Positions 1-11,239 of a DNA stretch of 64,000 nucleotides are shown one piece after another. A program made the position numbers and the translations under genes. The stretch is from Clostridiales bacterium PH28_bin88. Its GTDB lineage: Bacteria > Bacillota > PH28-bin88. Position 1 is the first letter of the stretch. The number at the start of each line of letters is the position of its first letter. Under the pieces are notes generated by a model. That model ran no database searches. It saw only the letters and a list, made by a program, of their open reading frames with translations, and was not told where the DNA came from. The DNA is taken from NCBI GenBank assembly GCA_000987045.1, contig LAKY01000067.1, positions 25,353-89,352 of the forward strand. The letters run 5' to 3'.

Positions 1-2268
1 ATGACGCCGGGGCTGGTAGCCTTTGTCCTGGCACCGAGAATTAACGCCGCCGGCCGGCTGGGAGACGCCAATCCAGTGGTGGACCTGTTGCTTACTCATT
101 CTTCGCAGCATGCCTGGGACCTGGCCCGGCGGCTGAACCGGGAAAATGAGGCCCGGCAGGCTGTCGAGATGCAGATAAGTAAAGAGGTGGCGGAACGAAT
201 CGCCGCGGAAGTGGAACTGGAGCAGGAGCGGGTGGTGGTGCTGGCCTCTCCCCTCTGGCATGCCGGCGTGGTGGGTATTGCCGCTTCGCGGGTGGTAGAC
301 AGGTATCACCGGCCGGCGGTGCTCATCGCCCTGGAAGGAGAGACGGGTAAGGGTTCAGCCCGCAGTATTCCGGATTTCCCCATTAATGAGGCCCTGCACC
401 ACTGCCGTGATTTGTTGCTGCAGTACGGCGGTCACCGCCAGGCGGCTGGCTTAAGCATCCGGGCGGATCAAGTTCCGGCGTTGCGGAGCCGGTTAAACGA
501 TCTGGCGCGGGATTGGTTGGAAGAGGAACAGTTAAGGCCGCGGTTGCGGGTTGATACAGAAGTACTGTTTGACCAGATAGATGAAGAACTGGTAGAACAA
601 CTGGAAAGTTTAGCCCCGTTCGGGTACGGTAACCCAGAACCAGTCCTGGCTTACAGGAAGGCCCGGATGGTGGAGTGGCGGGCTGTCGGAAAAAACGGCA
701 ATCACCTCAAGTTTACTGTTCGGGGAGAGGGGAAGGAACTGGAGGGAATCGGCTTTAACCTGGCGGCCTTGCAAGAGGTGGCTGCCACGGGAGAGCCGTT
801 AGACCTGGCGTTTTCCCTTGCCAAAAATCACTGGCAAGGAAAGGATAGTATCCAACTGAGCCTGCAGGACTTTCGTCCTCACCACGGACAAGACGTACCT
901 GCTACCCTTTTCCTCGATAAGGCAACAGGGCCGATTAACCGGGTACTTTCAGTTTTGACAGAAGGTAGAAACTGCCAGGTGACCACATCGCCTCAGGCAG
1001 GTATCAAACTGCTGTTGGACGTGGCCTCCCACTATTGGTCCCTCGGAAGGGTACGGCTGCTGGTGTTAGCGGGGTCCAGGCAGGAAGCGGGGGCGATCGC
1101 CAGGCGAGTGAAAGAAAGGCTAAGTCCTGTTAGATTGACGGTCTGGCAGGGAGACGGAAGCCTGATAGACGGTAAAGTTGATGAAATATTGCTCAGGCTG
1201 GTAGAACAGCCGGGTATGCTGGTGGCTACGCCGGCCTTTTTTCGACGGTGCAAGGAACGTTTACTAATTGAACAGTTTGATTTGATCATTACGTGCCTGT
1301 TCACCGCTTCCCGGGAGGAGCAGCGGCGCCTGGCCGGAGAGATAACCGGGTCCCCTTTAATGGCAATCAGCGGGCAGGCGGGACTACTACTGCAGGGTGC
1401 GGAGGTCATTGCCGGTGTTCCTGCTGGGCAGAATATCAGGGTTACTGACCTGCGCGGGTCTGGTGAGCCCTTGCAGCGGTTACAGGAGCTGATCGCGGCT
1501 CCTGGGGGAACCGTGGTCTGGACGGAGCGACCCAGGGTAGCGTTGGGGTTAGTACAAAGGCTCCGGGGGCAATTACCCCGCCCGCGGGAAGTCATGAGCT
1601 GGCACCGGGGAATGAGTTGGCAGCAGAAACAAATGGTGACTGGCCTGCTGGAGAACGGCCTGGTGACGGCTGTGGTAGCCGCTGGCCCGATGGACGCTTG
1701 GTTACGCTTTGCGCCAGGGCAGGTAGTCTTTTGGGAATATCCCCTTGAACCCGCCGAGATGATGTTCCGGGCACCCACCGGCTCCAGCACACCTGAACCA
1801 ACCGATATTTACCTTCTGGATGAGGGTTCCCCGGGTGAGCGCGGGGAGGAGGGGGTTAATGCCAACTACCTCGACCGCGAACGACTGGGCCGGCTGTACA
1901 TGTTGTTAAGGCATTACGCTGCCGGCAAACACATTCTGCTGGCGGAACGAGAGGTGGGCAATTTATTCCACCGGTGCGGTCTTGGCAATCACGGAGGTAC
2001 CGGCCTGGCGGTGCTCGAAGAACTGGGATTAGTGAAGGTGACTGTAGAGGATGGGGGGTGTATCCGGCTTGTTCTCCCCCCTGTACCGGAAAGAAAACTT
2101 GAACTGGCTTCTTCCTGGCGTTACATGGAGTCCCGTTTCGAGGGAAGGATAACGGAAAAATACCGGGCCGTTTTGCGGGAACCGGATCCCGGCTCGTGCA
2201 TACAGTTGTTCGGGGGAAACCACGAATTTCTCTGGCAGGTATCGCGGACAGATGAGAGGATGGGGTAA
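1..2268 (+). CDS. recJ: Single-stranded-DNA-specific exonuclease RecJ, 5' part missing
   Basis: This is the C-terminal 755 residues of RecJ, a 5'-3' exonuclease acting on single-stranded DNA in recombination and repair. The window begins inside the gene, so the catalytic DHH half is absent and the first ATG is an internal Met. The [10 protein letters not shown] motif near residue 13 and the GGHRQAAG motif of the DHHA1 domain near residue 141 are clear, followed by an OB-like region. The roughly 450 further residues form the long C-terminal extension common in Firmicute RecJ proteins. The stop lies 1 base before the apt start, so the two genes are probably co-transcribed. Identification is firm. 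Confidence 0.93.
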   Translation: MTPGLVAFVLAPRINAAGRLGDANPVVDLLLTHSSQHAWDLARRLNRENEARQAVEMQISKEVAERIAAEVELEQERVVVLASPLWHAGVVGIAASRVVDRYHRPAVLIALEGETGKGSARSIPDFPINEALHHCRDLLLQYGGHRQAAGLSIRADQVPALRSRLNDLARDWLEEEQLRPRLRVDTEVLFDQIDEELVEQLESLAPFGYGNPEPVLAYRKARMVEWRAVGKNGNHLKFTVRGEGKELEGIGFNLAALQEVAATGEPLDLAFSLAKNHWQGKDSIQLSLQDFRPHHGQDVPATLFLDKATGPINRVLSVLTEGRNCQVTTSPQAGIKLLLDVASHYWSLGRVRLLVLAGSRQEAGAIARRVKERLSPVRLTVWQGDGSLIDGKVDEILLRLVEQPGMLVATPAFFRRCKERLLIEQFDLIITCLFTASREEQRRLAGEITGSPLMAISGQAGLLLQGAEVIAGVPAGQNIRVTDLRGSGEPLQRLQELIAAPGGTVVWTERPRVALGLVQRLRGQLPRPREVMSWHRGMSWQQKQMVTGLLENGLVTAVVAAGPMDAWLRFAPGQVVFWEYPLEPAEMMFRAPTGSSTPEPTDIYLLDEGSPGERGEEGVNANYLDRERLGRLYMLLRHYAAGKHILLAEREVGNLFHRCGLGNHGGTGLAVLEELGLVKVTVEDGGCIRLVLPPVPERKLELASSWRYMESRFEGRITEKYRAVLREPDPGSCIQLFGGNHEFLWQVSRTDERMG

Positions 2269-2269
2269 T

Positions 2270-2791
2270 ATGAATATAGAAGAACTAAAAGCAAAGATCA
2301 GGGTAATACCCGACTTCCCCGGACCCGGTATCAGTTTCAAGGATATCACTACCTTGATTAAGGACGGTGACGCTTTTCGCTTTGCTGTCAGGGAACTGGC
2401 GAACAAAGTCGGCAACAAGGACATTGAATTAGTGGTGGCACCCGAAGCCCGGGGGTTCCTGGTCGGTATTGCCCTGGCTTACGAACTGGGACTGGGGTTT
2501 ATCCCGGTGCGGAAAAAGGGAAAACTACCCGCGGGCACCTACCAGGGAGAGTACCAGTTGGAATATGGTACCGATGTCCTGGAGATGCACCGGGACGCTG
2601 TTCAGCCGGGCCAGAAGGTGCTGGTGGTCGACGACCTGCTGGCTACCGGGGGCACCGTCTCCGCTGCTATTGGGCTGGTAGAAAGGGCGGGGGGAATTGT
2701 GGAGGCCGTGGCCTTTTTGATTGAACTAACTTATCTCCCCGGGAGGAAACAGTTGGAGAAATACGATGTGGTTTCCCTGATAAAGTATTAA
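2270..2791 (+). CDS. apt: Adenine phosphoribosyltransferase
   Basis: Converts adenine and PRPP to AMP in cytoplasmic purine salvage. The 173-residue protein has the family's usual length, the N-terminal signature [15 protein letters not shown], and the PRPP-binding loop [13 protein letters not shown] near residue 122. The ATG at 2270 was chosen because GAGAGGATGGGG precedes it and because it gives the standard N-terminus; an upstream in-frame ATG at 2252 would overlap recJ. It lies between recJ and relA, the usual Firmicute order. Confidence 0.96.
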   Translation: MNIEELKAKIRVIPDFPGPGISFKDITTLIKDGDAFRFAVRELANKVGNKDIELVVAPEARGFLVGIALAYELGLGFIPVRKKGKLPAGTYQGEYQLEYGTDVLEMHRDAVQPGQKVLVVDDLLATGGTVSAAIGLVERAGGIVEAVAFLIELTYLPGRKQLEKYDVVSLIKY

Positions 2792-2844
2792 TGCTGATGG
2801 GGTTTTCACTGCCCTGACATCTCGTAGTACAGGCCAGAAAGGGG

Positions 2845-5010
2845 GTGAGCGCGGTGTCGATTCAGGGCGTCATCCAAAAAGTGCAGACTTACTATCCGCA
2901 GGCGGATGTACAACTAGTGCAGCAGGCTTATCTTTTTGCCTCTACCGCCCATCAGGGCCAGCACCGCCGCTCTGGGGAGGACTACATCGTTCACCCCCTG
3001 GAGGTGGCCACCATCCTGGCCGAACTGCAGTTGGACGTAGTGACCATCGCGGCGGGTCTCCTTCACGACGTGGTGGAAGATACCAGCTTTACCCTGGAGG
3101 ACTTGGAGAGAGCCTTTGGTGCGGAGATCGCCCTGCTGGTTGATGGGGTCACCAAGCTGAGCCGGATTGAATACAAATCCAAGATGGAGCAGCAGGCTGA
3201 AAACCTGCGCAAGATGTTCCTCGCTATGGCGAAGGACATCAGGGTAATCCTGATTAAACTGGCTGACCGGCTGCACAACATGAGGACTTTAAAACATCAA
3301 CCGGAAGAGAAGCAGCGCGAGTGCGCCCAGGAAACCCTTGAGATCTTTGCTCCACTGGCTCACCGTCTTGGTATCTTTCGCTTGAAATGGGAACTGGAGG
3401 ACCTTTCCCTCCGTTACATGGAACCGGAAAGGTACTATGAGCTTGTCCAGAACATTTCCATGAAGCGGCAGGAGCGGGAAGAGTTTATTAACCATGTGAT
3501 TAAAATCCTGAAGGAAAAACTGGATGAAGTAGGGATTGATGCAGATATTCAGGGACGGCCCAAGCACTTTTACAGTATCTATAACAAGATGGTGAAGCAA
3601 GGTAAAGAGTTGGGCGAAATCTACGACCTGATCGCTGTGCGGGTGGTGGTAGAGAGTGTCAAGGACTGCTATGGCGCCCTGGGAATGATCCACGCGCAAT
3701 GGAAGCCCATCCCCGGCCGTTTCAAGGACTACATCGCCATGCCCAAACCGAATATGTACCAGTCTTTACACACCACGCTCATCGGCCCGTCCGGTGAGCC
3801 CTTCGAGGTACAGATCCGCACCTGGGATATGCACCGGACCTCGGAATACGGGATCGCCGCCCACTGGAGGTACAAGGAAGGAAAAAACGGGGATAAAGAC
3901 TTCGACGCCAAGCTCACGTGGCTGCGCCAGCTTTTGGAGTGGCAACGGGAACTGAAAGATGCCAGGGAGTTTATGGAATCCCTTAAAATCGACCTGTTCT
4001 CCGACCGGGTCTATGTTTTCACCCCCAAAGGGGATGTGGTGGAACTCCCGGCGGGCTCGGTGCCCCTGGATTTTGCCTACCGGGTGCACACGGCGGTGGG
4101 TAACCAGTGTGTGGGCGCCAAGGTTAGCGGGCGAATTGTGCCTTTGGATTACCGGCTGCAGACCGGAGATATCGTGGAGATTCTCACCTCCAAGACAGGG
4201 CGCCCCCGGCGTGACTGGCTGAATATCGTCCAAACCTCCCAGGCCAAAAACCGTATCCGGCAGTGGCTGAAAAAGGAACAACGAGACGAACTGGTGGCCA
4301 AGGGCCGGGAGATGCTGGAGAGGGAAACGGACAAAAAGGGCTGGTATACAGCCGAGGCACTTAAGAACAGTAACCTGCAGGAGGCCGCCAAACGTTTCAA
4401 TATTCCCACAGTGGAGGATTTGCTGGCTACTGTGGGTGACGGTGGACTCACCCCCCTGCAGGTAATGGCCAAGTTGAAAGAGGCGGTTCCGGGGCTGGTC
4501 ACCGAGGCGCCGGCACCCTTACCTTCGGTAAAGCCGTGGAGCGGGTATGGGAAACCTTCCCAGGGCATCAGGGTAAGAGGCGTGGACAACGTGGTGGTTC
4601 GCCTGTCCCGCTGTTGCAACCCGGTGCCCGGGGATGATATTGTCGGCTATATTACCAGGGGGCGGGGGGTTTCCATTCACCGTTCCGATTGCCCAAACAT
4701 TGCCCACCACCATGATAACGAGCTGGAGCGGATCATCGAGGTGGCGTGGGATCTGGAAGCTGAGGCCATTTACCAGGTGCATATCGAGGCGGTGGCCGTA
4801 GACCGTCCCCGGTTAGCTATGGACATCATGACCACCATTGCGGACACCAAGACCATCATCAATTCGGTACACGCCCGGGCCACCAGGAATAACCTGGCTA
4901 CCGTGGACCTGAAGATTGAGATCAAAAGCCTGGACCATTTGAACTACATCACGGAAAAGGTTAAAAGAATCAAGGATGTGCTTGAAGTAAAACGAGTAAC
5001 ACCTTCGTAG
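2845..5010 (+). CDS. relA: Bifunctional (p)ppGpp synthetase/hydrolase RelA/SpoT (Rsh)
   Basis: Makes and degrades the stringent-response alarmone (p)ppGpp. The 721 residues show the complete long-Rsh layout: an HD hydrolase domain with HDVVEDT near residue 74 and [12 protein letters not shown] near 139, the synthetase domain containing [13 protein letters not shown] near 237, a TGS domain from about 390, and a C-terminal ACT domain. The intact HD residues suggest that both activities are present. Translation may start at GTG 2845 or, with better spacing from the GGGGG ribosome site, at in-frame GTG 2854. A heptamer repeat begins directly after the stop. Confidence 0.95.
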   Translation: MSAVSIQGVIQKVQTYYPQADVQLVQQAYLFASTAHQGQHRRSGEDYIVHPLEVATILAELQLDVVTIAAGLLHDVVEDTSFTLEDLERAFGAEIALLVDGVTKLSRIEYKSKMEQQAENLRKMFLAMAKDIRVILIKLADRLHNMRTLKHQPEEKQRECAQETLEIFAPLAHRLGIFRLKWELEDLSLRYMEPERYYELVQNISMKRQEREEFINHVIKILKEKLDEVGIDADIQGRPKHFYSIYNKMVKQGKELGEIYDLIAVRVVVESVKDCYGALGMIHAQWKPIPGRFKDYIAMPKPNMYQSLHTTLIGPSGEPFEVQIRTWDMHRTSEYGIAAHWRYKEGKNGDKDFDAKLTWLRQLLEWQRELKDAREFMESLKIDLFSDRVYVFTPKGDVVELPAGSVPLDFAYRVHTAVGNQCVGAKVSGRIVPLDYRLQTGDIVEILTSKTGRPRRDWLNIVQTSQAKNRIRQWLKKEQRDELVAKGREMLERETDKKGWYTAEALKNSNLQEAAKRFNIPTVEDLLATVGDGGLTPLQVMAKLKEAVPGLVTEAPAPLPSVKPWSGYGKPSQGIRVRGVDNVVVRLSRCCNPVPGDDIVGYITRGRGVSIHRSDCPNIAHHHDNELERIIEVAWDLEAEAIYQVHIEAVAVDRPRLAMDIMTTIADTKTIINSVHARATRNNLATVDLKIEIKSLDHLNYITEKVKRIKDVLEVKRVTPS

Positions 5011-5045
5011 CAGGAGGCAAGAAGCAAGAGGCAGGAAGCAGGAAT
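5011..5045 (+). repeat. Five tandem heptamers after the relA stop
   Basis: Five degenerate 7-bp units follow each other without gaps: CAGGAGG, CAAGAAG, CAAGAGG, CAGGAAG, CAGGAAT. They begin at the first base after the relA stop. Comparable 7-bp-periodic stretches follow four other genes in the window. Confidence 0.8.
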
Positions 5046-5072
5046 AATGGTGTTGGTAGGGGGAGTGGGAAA

Positions 5073-5522
5073 TTGCGGGCGGTAGTTCAGCGGGTGCGGC
5101 GGGCCAGCGTCGCCGTGCAGGGTAACCAGGTAAGTTCTATCGGGGCAGGTCTGGTGGTCCTGCTGGGCGTCGGCTCTGGTGATGATTTGCAGGCTGCCAG
5201 GTACCTGGCGGAGAAGGTGGCTCACCTCAGGATATTTTCCGATTACGAGGGCCGGATGAACCGGTCGGTTCTGGATACCGGCGGAGAAGCGCTGGTGGTT
5301 TCGCAGTTCACCCTTTACGGGGACTGCCGTAAAGGCCGGCGCCCGGGTTTCGACCGGGCAGCAAGGCCTGAACTGGCGGAGGAATTGTACCTCCGCTTCG
5401 TGGATTACTTGCTGGAGTTGGGAGTGCCGGTAGCCACAGGCCGGTTTCAGACCGAGATGCTCGTAGAGATTCATAACGATGGGCCCGTTACTATGCTGTT
5501 GGACAGCGAACGCCAATTTTAA
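5073..5522 (+). CDS. dtd: D-aminoacyl-tRNA deacylase
   Basis: Hydrolyses D-aminoacyl-tRNAs so that D-amino acids are not built into protein. The 149-residue product has the DTD hallmarks: N-terminal MRAVVQRV, the catalytic SQFTLYGD near residue 77, and the C-terminal [11 protein letters not shown] motif that provides the Gly-cisPro selectivity element. It starts at TTG 5073 behind AGGGGGAGTGGG, giving the standard family N-terminus. It sits between relA and the metallo-hydrolase, as in many Firmicutes. Confidence 0.95.
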   Translation: MRAVVQRVRRASVAVQGNQVSSIGAGLVVLLGVGSGDDLQAARYLAEKVAHLRIFSDYEGRMNRSVLDTGGEALVVSQFTLYGDCRKGRRPGFDRAARPELAEELYLRFVDYLLELGVPVATGRFQTEMLVEIHNDGPVTMLLDSERQF

Positions 5523-5539
5523 ACTGAGGAGGAGAGTGG

Positions 5540-6163
5540 ATGTTTTTCAAAACACTGGTTGTGGGGGCCATAGAAACCAACTGCTACGTGGTGGCCTGCC
5601 GGGAGACCAGGGAAGCGGCTGTAATCGACCCCGGAGCCGAGGGACAGCGGATTTTACAGGCTGTAGCGGAAGATGGCCTGCGGGTAAAATACATCATCAA
5701 TACCCACGGCCATGGGGACCATATCGCCGCTAACGGGACGGTTAAAGAGGCCACCGGCGCGGAGATACTCATTCACCAGGACGACGCGGTTTACCTTACC
5801 GACCCCAAGAAGAGCCTGCTTGCTTTCATGGGAGCCAACAAGCCCGAGCCTCCTGCCGACCGGACTCTCCGGGAGGGAGACGTGGTGGAAATAGGCACCA
5901 CCGTCCGGCTGGAGGTTATACATACCCCTGGGCATACTCCCGGAGGGATCTGCCTCAAAGCAGGTAACGTCATTTTTGCTGGGGATACTCTGTTTGCCGG
6001 GTCGGTAGGAAGGACCGACTTTCCTGGAGGCTCTTACAGCAAATTGATCAGTTCCATCAAGGAGAAGCTGCTACGGTGCCAAGACGATGTGGAGGTCTAC
6101 CCGGGCCATGGCCCCGGCACCACTATCGGAGAGGAGCGGGCTTATAACCCTTATTTATCATGA
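5540..6163 (+). CDS. MBL-fold metallo-hydrolase (glyoxalase II-like)
   Basis: A 207-residue metallo-beta-lactamase-fold hydrolase. It carries the THGHGDHIAANG zinc-binding motif near residue 54, a second metal-ligand region at HTPGHTPGG near 132, GDTLF near 152, and the terminal PGHG near 191. This is the compact glyoxalase-II-like subgroup usually found directly after dtd in Firmicutes; the substrate cannot be read from sequence. The ATG at 5540 lies 8 bases behind AGGAGGAGAG. The gap to dtd is 17 bases, so they are probably one transcript. Confidence 0.88.
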   Translation: MFFKTLVVGAIETNCYVVACRETREAAVIDPGAEGQRILQAVAEDGLRVKYIINTHGHGDHIAANGTVKEATGAEILIHQDDAVYLTDPKKSLLAFMGANKPEPPADRTLREGDVVEIGTTVRLEVIHTPGHTPGGICLKAGNVIFAGDTLFAGSVGRTDFPGGSYSKLISSIKEKLLRCQDDVEVYPGHGPGTTIGEERAYNPYLS

Positions 6164-6194
6164 ATATAGAGTAGTTTTTGATAAAGTTAACTAA

Positions 6195-7697
6195 GTGGGG
6201 ATATGGTTGCAGGTGAAATTACTCTTACCCGATAACATTTCTGTTGCCGCAGTACAGGACGTGATCTGGCTGTTTTTGCCAGGGGTGGAACTTTCACTGT
6301 TGGCAGGAGCAGCGCCTGTTGACAGTAAGGTTCCGGTGCTGGAGGTACGGGTGGAAGGCGGCCCAGGTGGGCTGTACGGGTGGGCGGCTTACCACAGCAC
6401 CGAGGGGATATTTTGTCACGAAAGGAAGACAGGACCGAGTCCTACCGGTGAGGTGGCTAATGAAAGGAAGCGCCTGGCCAGGCTGCTGATCTTCTTCGCT
6501 CTAAAAGAAGCTACCGGCAAAGAGCCTGGACCCTGGGGTATTTTCACCGGGATCCGGCCTACCAAGATTGTTCACCGTCTTTTGGACAGGGGATGCAACC
6601 GGGAGCAGACCGTGGAGATACTTTGCCGCGACTACGCGGTAAGGGCTGGCAAAGCTGAACTGATTACCGGTATCGCTCTCCGCCAGCGTCCCCTGCTGTT
6701 ACCGTTAGCGAATAACCCTGGTCAGGTCAGCGTTTACATTGGCATTCCTTTTTGTCCCACTCGTTGCCTGTACTGCTCGTTCCCCGCCTATTCCCTCAAC
6801 CGGCACCGGCAATGGGTGGCACCTTTCACGGAGGTGTTACTGGCGGAAATCAGGGCGGTGGGGGAAGAATTGTGCCACCACAACCTGGAAGTGCAGTCAA
6901 TCTACTTTGGTGGTGGAACACCCACAAGCCTGGCGGCAGAGCAACTGGCGGAACTGCTTGAGGCAGCCAACCTGTACCTGCGTACCGCCGGGACGGTAGA
7001 ATTTACCGTAGAGGGAGGGAGGCCTGATACCCTCTCCCTTGAACGATTACGGATATGTGCCGGTGCGGGGGTAACCCGGCTGAGTATCAACCCCCAGAGC
7101 ATGCAGGAAAGGACCCTGAAGGTCATTGGCAGGGACCATAGCGTGGAGGACGTGTACCGGGCGGTTGAGGCGGCAAGGAACGTCGGTTTTCCGGTGTTGA
7201 ACATGGACGTGATTGTGGGGCTGCCGGGGGAGGGCGTGGCAGATGTGGAAAGCACCATGGAGCACATCAAGGGGTTGGCGCCGGAGAACGTCACGGTCCA
7301 TACCCTGGCGGTCAAGCGGGCCTCCCGGCTGCTGGATGAGTTGTCTAACCACCCTCTTCCCACCGGAGAGGAGGCTGCGGCCATGTGGGAAGTAACCAGA
7401 AAGTATGCTGCTGGTTCCGGGATGGTTCCGTATTATCTCTACCGCCAGAAACGGATGCTTGGAAACCTGGAGAATGTCGGTTATGCTCTTCCAGGGCGGG
7501 AGTGTGTCTACAATATCCAGATGATCGAGGAGCGGCAGACGGTGATCGGTTTAGGAGCAGGGGCGGGCTCCAAGTGGGTCAATCCGCGGGATGGCTCCTT
7601 GATCAACCAGTACAACCCAAAGGACCCGCAGGATTATATCCGCCGCCTGCCGGAATTGATTAAGAGAAAAATTGACAAACTCGCGGCTATCCGGTAA
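6195..7697 (+). CDS. hemZ: Radical SAM coproporphyrinogen III oxidase-like protein HemZ
   Basis: A 500-residue radical SAM protein of the HemN/HemZ type, proposed to convert coproporphyrinogen III to protoporphyrinogen without oxygen. The SAM-cluster motif CPTRCLYCSFPAY is near residue 189, preceded by a roughly 170-residue N-terminal domain typical of HemZ. IYFGGGTPTSL and GLPGEG follow as in the family. Possible starts are GTG 6195 and in-frame TTG 6207 or GTG 6213. HemZ-like proteins are often of unproven function, so oxidase activity is inferred. The promoter for the downstream hisS leader lies within its last codons. Confidence 0.85.
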   Translation: MGIWLQVKLLLPDNISVAAVQDVIWLFLPGVELSLLAGAAPVDSKVPVLEVRVEGGPGGLYGWAAYHSTEGIFCHERKTGPSPTGEVANERKRLARLLIFFALKEATGKEPGPWGIFTGIRPTKIVHRLLDRGCNREQTVEILCRDYAVRAGKAELITGIALRQRPLLLPLANNPGQVSVYIGIPFCPTRCLYCSFPAYSLNRHRQWVAPFTEVLLAEIRAVGEELCHHNLEVQSIYFGGGTPTSLAAEQLAELLEAANLYLRTAGTVEFTVEGGRPDTLSLERLRICAGAGVTRLSINPQSMQERTLKVIGRDHSVEDVYRAVEAARNVGFPVLNMDVIVGLPGEGVADVESTMEHIKGLAPENVTVHTLAVKRASRLLDELSNHPLPTGEEAAAMWEVTRKYAAGSGMVPYYLYRQKRMLGNLENVGYALPGRECVYNIQMIEERQTVIGLGAGAGSKWVNPRDGSLINQYNPKDPQDYIRRLPELIKRKIDKLAAIR

Positions 7698-7700
7698 AAT
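7672..7700 (+). promoter_or_regulatory. Promoter of the hisS T-box transcript
   Basis: TTGACA at 7672-7677, a 17-base spacer and TAAAAT at 7695-7700. It overlaps the 3' end of hemZ and reads into the T-box leader. Confidence 0.7.
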
Positions 7701-7706
7701 GGGTTT

Positions 7707-8003
7707 CAAACGCGTATACAATAAACTTGACGAGGTAATGAACAGAACGAGTACTCTCGTAAGCAGCGCCTTTCAGGGAGAAAGGGCCGTGACTGTAAGC
7801 CCTTTTAAGGCGTTATGGGAGGAAGACACCTGGGAGCCGTGCACCGAACGCGACCAACCGCCAGTAGGCTGCACCGGGTGGCGACCGTTACAGCGACCGG
7901 AAAGTGGAACGCATGATACGTGCGTTCAACAAGGGTGGTACCGCGGGAATCCTCTCGTCCCTGCATGCTTGACGTGTGCTGGCGAGAGGTTAATTTTTTA
8001 TCT
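7707..8003 (+). promoter_or_regulatory. T-box leader controlling hisS-aspS
   Basis: A roughly 300-base leader with the T-box sequence AAGGGTGGTACCGCG at 7931-7945, which pairs with the uncharged tRNA acceptor end. It is followed by a terminator with stem CCTCTCG (7951-7957) / CGAGAGG (7983-7989) and a T run at 7993-7999. Uncharged tRNA should favour the antiterminator and allow hisS-aspS transcription. The GACACC at about 7825 contains both GAC (Asp) and CAC (His), so I could not assign the specifier codon securely. A 124-codon open frame across this region is not a gene. Confidence 0.9.
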
Positions 8004-8014
8004 TGGGGGGATAG

Positions 8015-9283
8015 ATGGTGCTAACAACCAGGCCCCGGGGGACTAACGATATCCTGCCGGGAGAAACGGAAAAGTGGCAGTTTGTGGAGTCGGCCTTTCG
8101 AAATATCTGCGGAAGATATGGCTACGCCGAGATCCGCATCCCGATGTTCGAACACACCGAGCTGTTCTTACGGGGTGTAGGGGAGACCACTGATGTGGTG
8201 GAGAAGGAGATGTATACCTTTACCGACAGGGGTGGCCGCAGTATTACCCTGCGGCCGGAGGGGACGGCCTCCACGGTGCGGGCTTTTCTGGAACACAAGC
8301 TCTTTGCCCAGCCACTCCCGGCCAAAATGTACTATGCCGGCCCCATGTTTCGCTACGGCCGTCCTCAGGCAGGCCGGCTTAGGCAGTTCCACCAGGTGGG
8401 TGTGGAGGTATTGGGAGCCAAGGACCCGGCCGTGGATGCCGAGGTGATCACCCTGGCAATGGATTTCTACGGCGAACTGGGACTGCAAGGGTTGGAATTG
8501 AGAGTGAACAGTGTGGGGTGCCCGCATTGCAGGCCGGCTCACCGGGAGCGCCTGAAGGAATTTCTGCGCCCGGTGCTGGGAGAACTCTGCGACACATGCC
8601 AGGGGCGGTACGAACGGAACCCCATGCGGATCCTGGACTGCAAGAGCCCCCGGTGCCAGGAACTGGTGGCTGAGGCGCCCACCACCACGGTTAGCTTATG
8701 CTCGGAGTGCGACAGGCATTTCCGGCAAGTGTTGAAATGTTTGGACCAGGTAGGGGTTAATTACACCGTGGACCAGCATCTGGTACGCGGGCTGGACTAC
8801 TACACCAATACAACTTTTGAGATTGTGGCAGCGGGGATCGGTGCCCAGAGTTCCATCGGGGGAGGGGGGCGCTACGACGGCCTGGTAGAGGAATGTGGTG
8901 GCGCACCCACCCCGGGTATCGGATTTGCCCTCGGATTGGAACGTATCCTGCTGGCGATGGAGGACCAAAATATCTCCATTCCTGTGGCGGAAGCCATGGA
9001 GGTATTTGTGGCCACTATCGGGCCGGAAGGTGAGGCGGAGGCGTTTCGAGTCCTTACTGAACTGCGCCGATCAGGGATCAGGGCCGAGAAGGACTTTATG
9101 GGCCGCAGCCTTAAGGCCCAATTGAAACATGCTGGCAAGTTCCGTGCCCGTTACACAGTGTTCCTGGGGGGAGAAGAATTTACCAGGGGAGCGGTTTCAG
9201 TCCGGGATATGGTTAAAGGAATACAGGAAGAGGTTGCCCTCAAGAATTTGACAACCTACCTGCGGCAGGGATTAGCGCTTTGA
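8015..9283 (+). CDS. hisS: Histidine-tRNA ligase
   Basis: Charges tRNA-His. This class II synthetase of 422 residues contains motif 1 around RIPMFEHTELFLRGVGE, motif 2 near MFRYGRPQAGRLRQFHQ (residue 110), the histidine-A loop LVRGLDYYTNTTFE near 257 and motif 3 GIGFALGLERIL near 308, then the C-terminal anticodon-binding domain. ATG 8015 follows TTGGGGGGATAG and gives the standard N-terminus. The T-box leader directly upstream and aspS downstream match the common hisS-aspS operon. Confidence 0.97.
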   Translation: MVLTTRPRGTNDILPGETEKWQFVESAFRNICGRYGYAEIRIPMFEHTELFLRGVGETTDVVEKEMYTFTDRGGRSITLRPEGTASTVRAFLEHKLFAQPLPAKMYYAGPMFRYGRPQAGRLRQFHQVGVEVLGAKDPAVDAEVITLAMDFYGELGLQGLELRVNSVGCPHCRPAHRERLKEFLRPVLGELCDTCQGRYERNPMRILDCKSPRCQELVAEAPTTTVSLCSECDRHFRQVLKCLDQVGVNYTVDQHLVRGLDYYTNTTFEIVAAGIGAQSSIGGGGRYDGLVEECGGAPTPGIGFALGLERILLAMEDQNISIPVAEAMEVFVATIGPEGEAEAFRVLTELRRSGIRAEKDFMGRSLKAQLKHAGKFRARYTVFLGGEEFTRGAVSVRDMVKGIQEEVALKNLTTYLRQGLAL

Positions 9284-9285
9284 TC

Positions 9286-9306
9286 CAGGAAGTAGGAAGT
9301 AAGGTG
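9286..9306 (+). repeat. Heptamer repeat after the hisS stop
   Basis: Three 7-bp units, CAGGAAG, TAGGAAG and TAAGGTG, start two bases after the hisS stop. The first unit is identical to one in the relA-dtd gap. Confidence 0.6.
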
Positions 9307-9338
9307 CAACAAGATTGCTGGATAAGGAGGAACCAATT

Positions 9339-11144
9339 ATGGCTGATGTAACAGTAGAATCCATGGCCGGCTTTCAACGCAGCCACATGTGCGGCACAGT
9401 TACCCGGGAACACACCGGTGAAGAAGTAACTCTGATGGGCTGGGTGAACCGTCGCCGGGACCACGGGGGGTTGATTTTCATCGACCTGCGGGACCGCTCC
9501 GGCCTGGTACAGGTGGTTTTCAGCCCGGAGGTGGACCGGGCGGCTTTTCAGAAGGCGGAACATGTCAGGAATGAATACGTCCTCGCCCTGAAAGGGAGGG
9601 TGCGCCGGCGCCCGGAGGGTACCGTGAACCCCAACCTGGCAACCGGGGAAGTGGAGGTTTATGCCCGCGAACTCCGGTTATTGAACCGGGCGCTGACCCC
9701 TCCGTTTTACATCGAAGAAGAGGTGGACGTGGATGAAAACGTCCGCCTCCGTTACCGCTACCTGGACCTGCGGCGTCCGGACATGCAGCGGGCCATGGTC
9801 ACCCGTCACCGCACCGCCAAGGCCATGCGGGACTTCCTGGACCGTCACGGCTTTTTGGAGATTGAGACTCCCATGCTTACCCGCAGCACGCCGGAGGGAG
9901 CCCGTGACTACCTGGTACCCAGCCGGGTGCACCCTGGGGAGTTTTACGCCCTGCCCCAATCCCCCCAGATCTTTAAGCAGATTCTGATGGTAGCCGGGAT
10001 GGACCGTTACTTCCAGATCGTACGGTGTTTCCGGGACGAAGACCTGCGGGCCGACCGGCAGCCGGAGTTTACCCAGTTGGATGTGGAGATGTCCTTCGTG
10101 GGGCGGGAAGACGTCATGTCCATGATGGAGGAACTCGTGGCCCATGTTTTCAGGGAGACCCTTGGTGTGACGGTGGAGACACCCTTCCACCGTCTGTCCT
10201 ACCAGGAAGCCATGGATCGTTTCGGTTCGGATAAGCCGGATTTGAGGTTCGGCATGGAACTGCAGGATGTCTCACAACTGGTAGCCGGCAGTTCATTTAA
10301 AGTCTTTAGCAGCGCCGTACAGGGCGGGGGCAGGGTTAAGGGCATCAATGCCAAGGGGTGTGGCGGTTATTCCCGCAAGGAACTGGATGACCTGACCCAA
10401 CTGGCGGCGGTTTACGGAGCTAAAGGACTGGCCTGGATGGCCGTTAGCGAGGAAGGTATCCGTTCCCCCATCGCCAAGTTCTTTACCGAGGACGAGCTTT
10501 CGTCCATCCGGCAATCCATGCAGGCGGAACCCGGCGACCTGCTGCTGTTTGTCGCGGACGAACCCGCGGTGGTTGCCGGCGCCCTGGGGCACCTGCGCAT
10601 GGAACTGGGGCGGAGGCTCAATCTGATCGACGCTTCAGAATTCAAGTTCTGTTGGGTGACAGACTTCCCCCTGGTGGAATGGGATGGGGAAGAAAGGCGC
10701 TATGTGGCCATGCACCATCCCTTTACTTCCCCGCTGGAGGAAGATATCCCGTTAATGCAAACAGACCCGTCCAGGGTTCGGGCCCAGGCCTATGATATGG
10801 TCCTGAACGGGGTAGAACTGGGCGGCGGCAGCATCAGGATCCACCGGCGGGATCTCCAGGAAAAAATGTTCGGCCTGTTGGGCTTTAGCCCGGAAGAGGC
10901 CAGGGCCAAATTCGGGTTCCTGCTGGATGCCTTTGAATATGGCACTCCGCCCCATGGTGGCATTGCCTTCGGTCTGGACCGGATGGTGATGTTGATGACC
11001 GGGCGGGAAACCATCCGGGACGTCATCGCCTTCCCCAAGACTCAAAGCGCTGCGGACTTGATGATGCAGGCGCCTTCTGACGTCTCCCAGCGGCAGTTGA
11101 AGGAACTTCACCTCAAACTGGATGTAAATCCCAGAAAGGCTTGA
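9339..11144 (+). CDS. aspS: Aspartate-tRNA ligase
   Basis: Charges tRNA-Asp. The 601-residue product has the bacterial AspRS layout: N-terminal OB-fold anticodon-binding domain ([19 protein letters not shown]), class II motifs including [23 protein letters not shown], the [18 protein letters not shown] active-site stretch, a GAD insertion domain, and motif 3 [14 protein letters not shown] near the end. ATG 9339 follows AAGGAGG. It lies 55 bases behind hisS and is presumably controlled by the same T-box. Whether it is discriminating or non-discriminating (Asp/Asn) is not decided here. Confidence 0.97.
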   Translation: MADVTVESMAGFQRSHMCGTVTREHTGEEVTLMGWVNRRRDHGGLIFIDLRDRSGLVQVVFSPEVDRAAFQKAEHVRNEYVLALKGRVRRRPEGTVNPNLATGEVEVYARELRLLNRALTPPFYIEEEVDVDENVRLRYRYLDLRRPDMQRAMVTRHRTAKAMRDFLDRHGFLEIETPMLTRSTPEGARDYLVPSRVHPGEFYALPQSPQIFKQILMVAGMDRYFQIVRCFRDEDLRADRQPEFTQLDVEMSFVGREDVMSMMEELVAHVFRETLGVTVETPFHRLSYQEAMDRFGSDKPDLRFGMELQDVSQLVAGSSFKVFSSAVQGGGRVKGINAKGCGGYSRKELDDLTQLAAVYGAKGLAWMAVSEEGIRSPIAKFFTEDELSSIRQSMQAEPGDLLLFVADEPAVVAGALGHLRMELGRRLNLIDASEFKFCWVTDFPLVEWDGEERRYVAMHHPFTSPLEEDIPLMQTDPSRVRAQAYDMVLNGVELGGGSIRIHRRDLQEKMFGLLGFSPEEARAKFGFLLDAFEYGTPPHGGIAFGLDRMVMLMTGRETIRDVIAFPKTQSAADLMMQAPSDVSQRQLKELHLKLDVNPRKA

Positions 11145-11204
11145 GGCCATGTATAAACCATACCTTTTTTGTCATACTAGAGGCGTGAGGCTAATTATTG
11201 ACAC

Positions 11205-11233
11205 TTGAAAGGGTACGGAATTTGTGCTACCAT
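11205..11233 (+). promoter_or_regulatory. Promoter of the 6S RNA candidate
   Basis: TTGAAA at 11205-11210, a 17-base spacer and TACCAT at 11228-11233, placing the transcript start near 11240. Confidence 0.6.
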
Positions 11234-11239
11234 AAACGT

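Noticed and set aside
7672..8046. 124-codon open frame between hemZ and hisS
   Set aside because: It lies across the T-box leader, whose structure, T-box core and terminator explain the sequence; no ribosome site.
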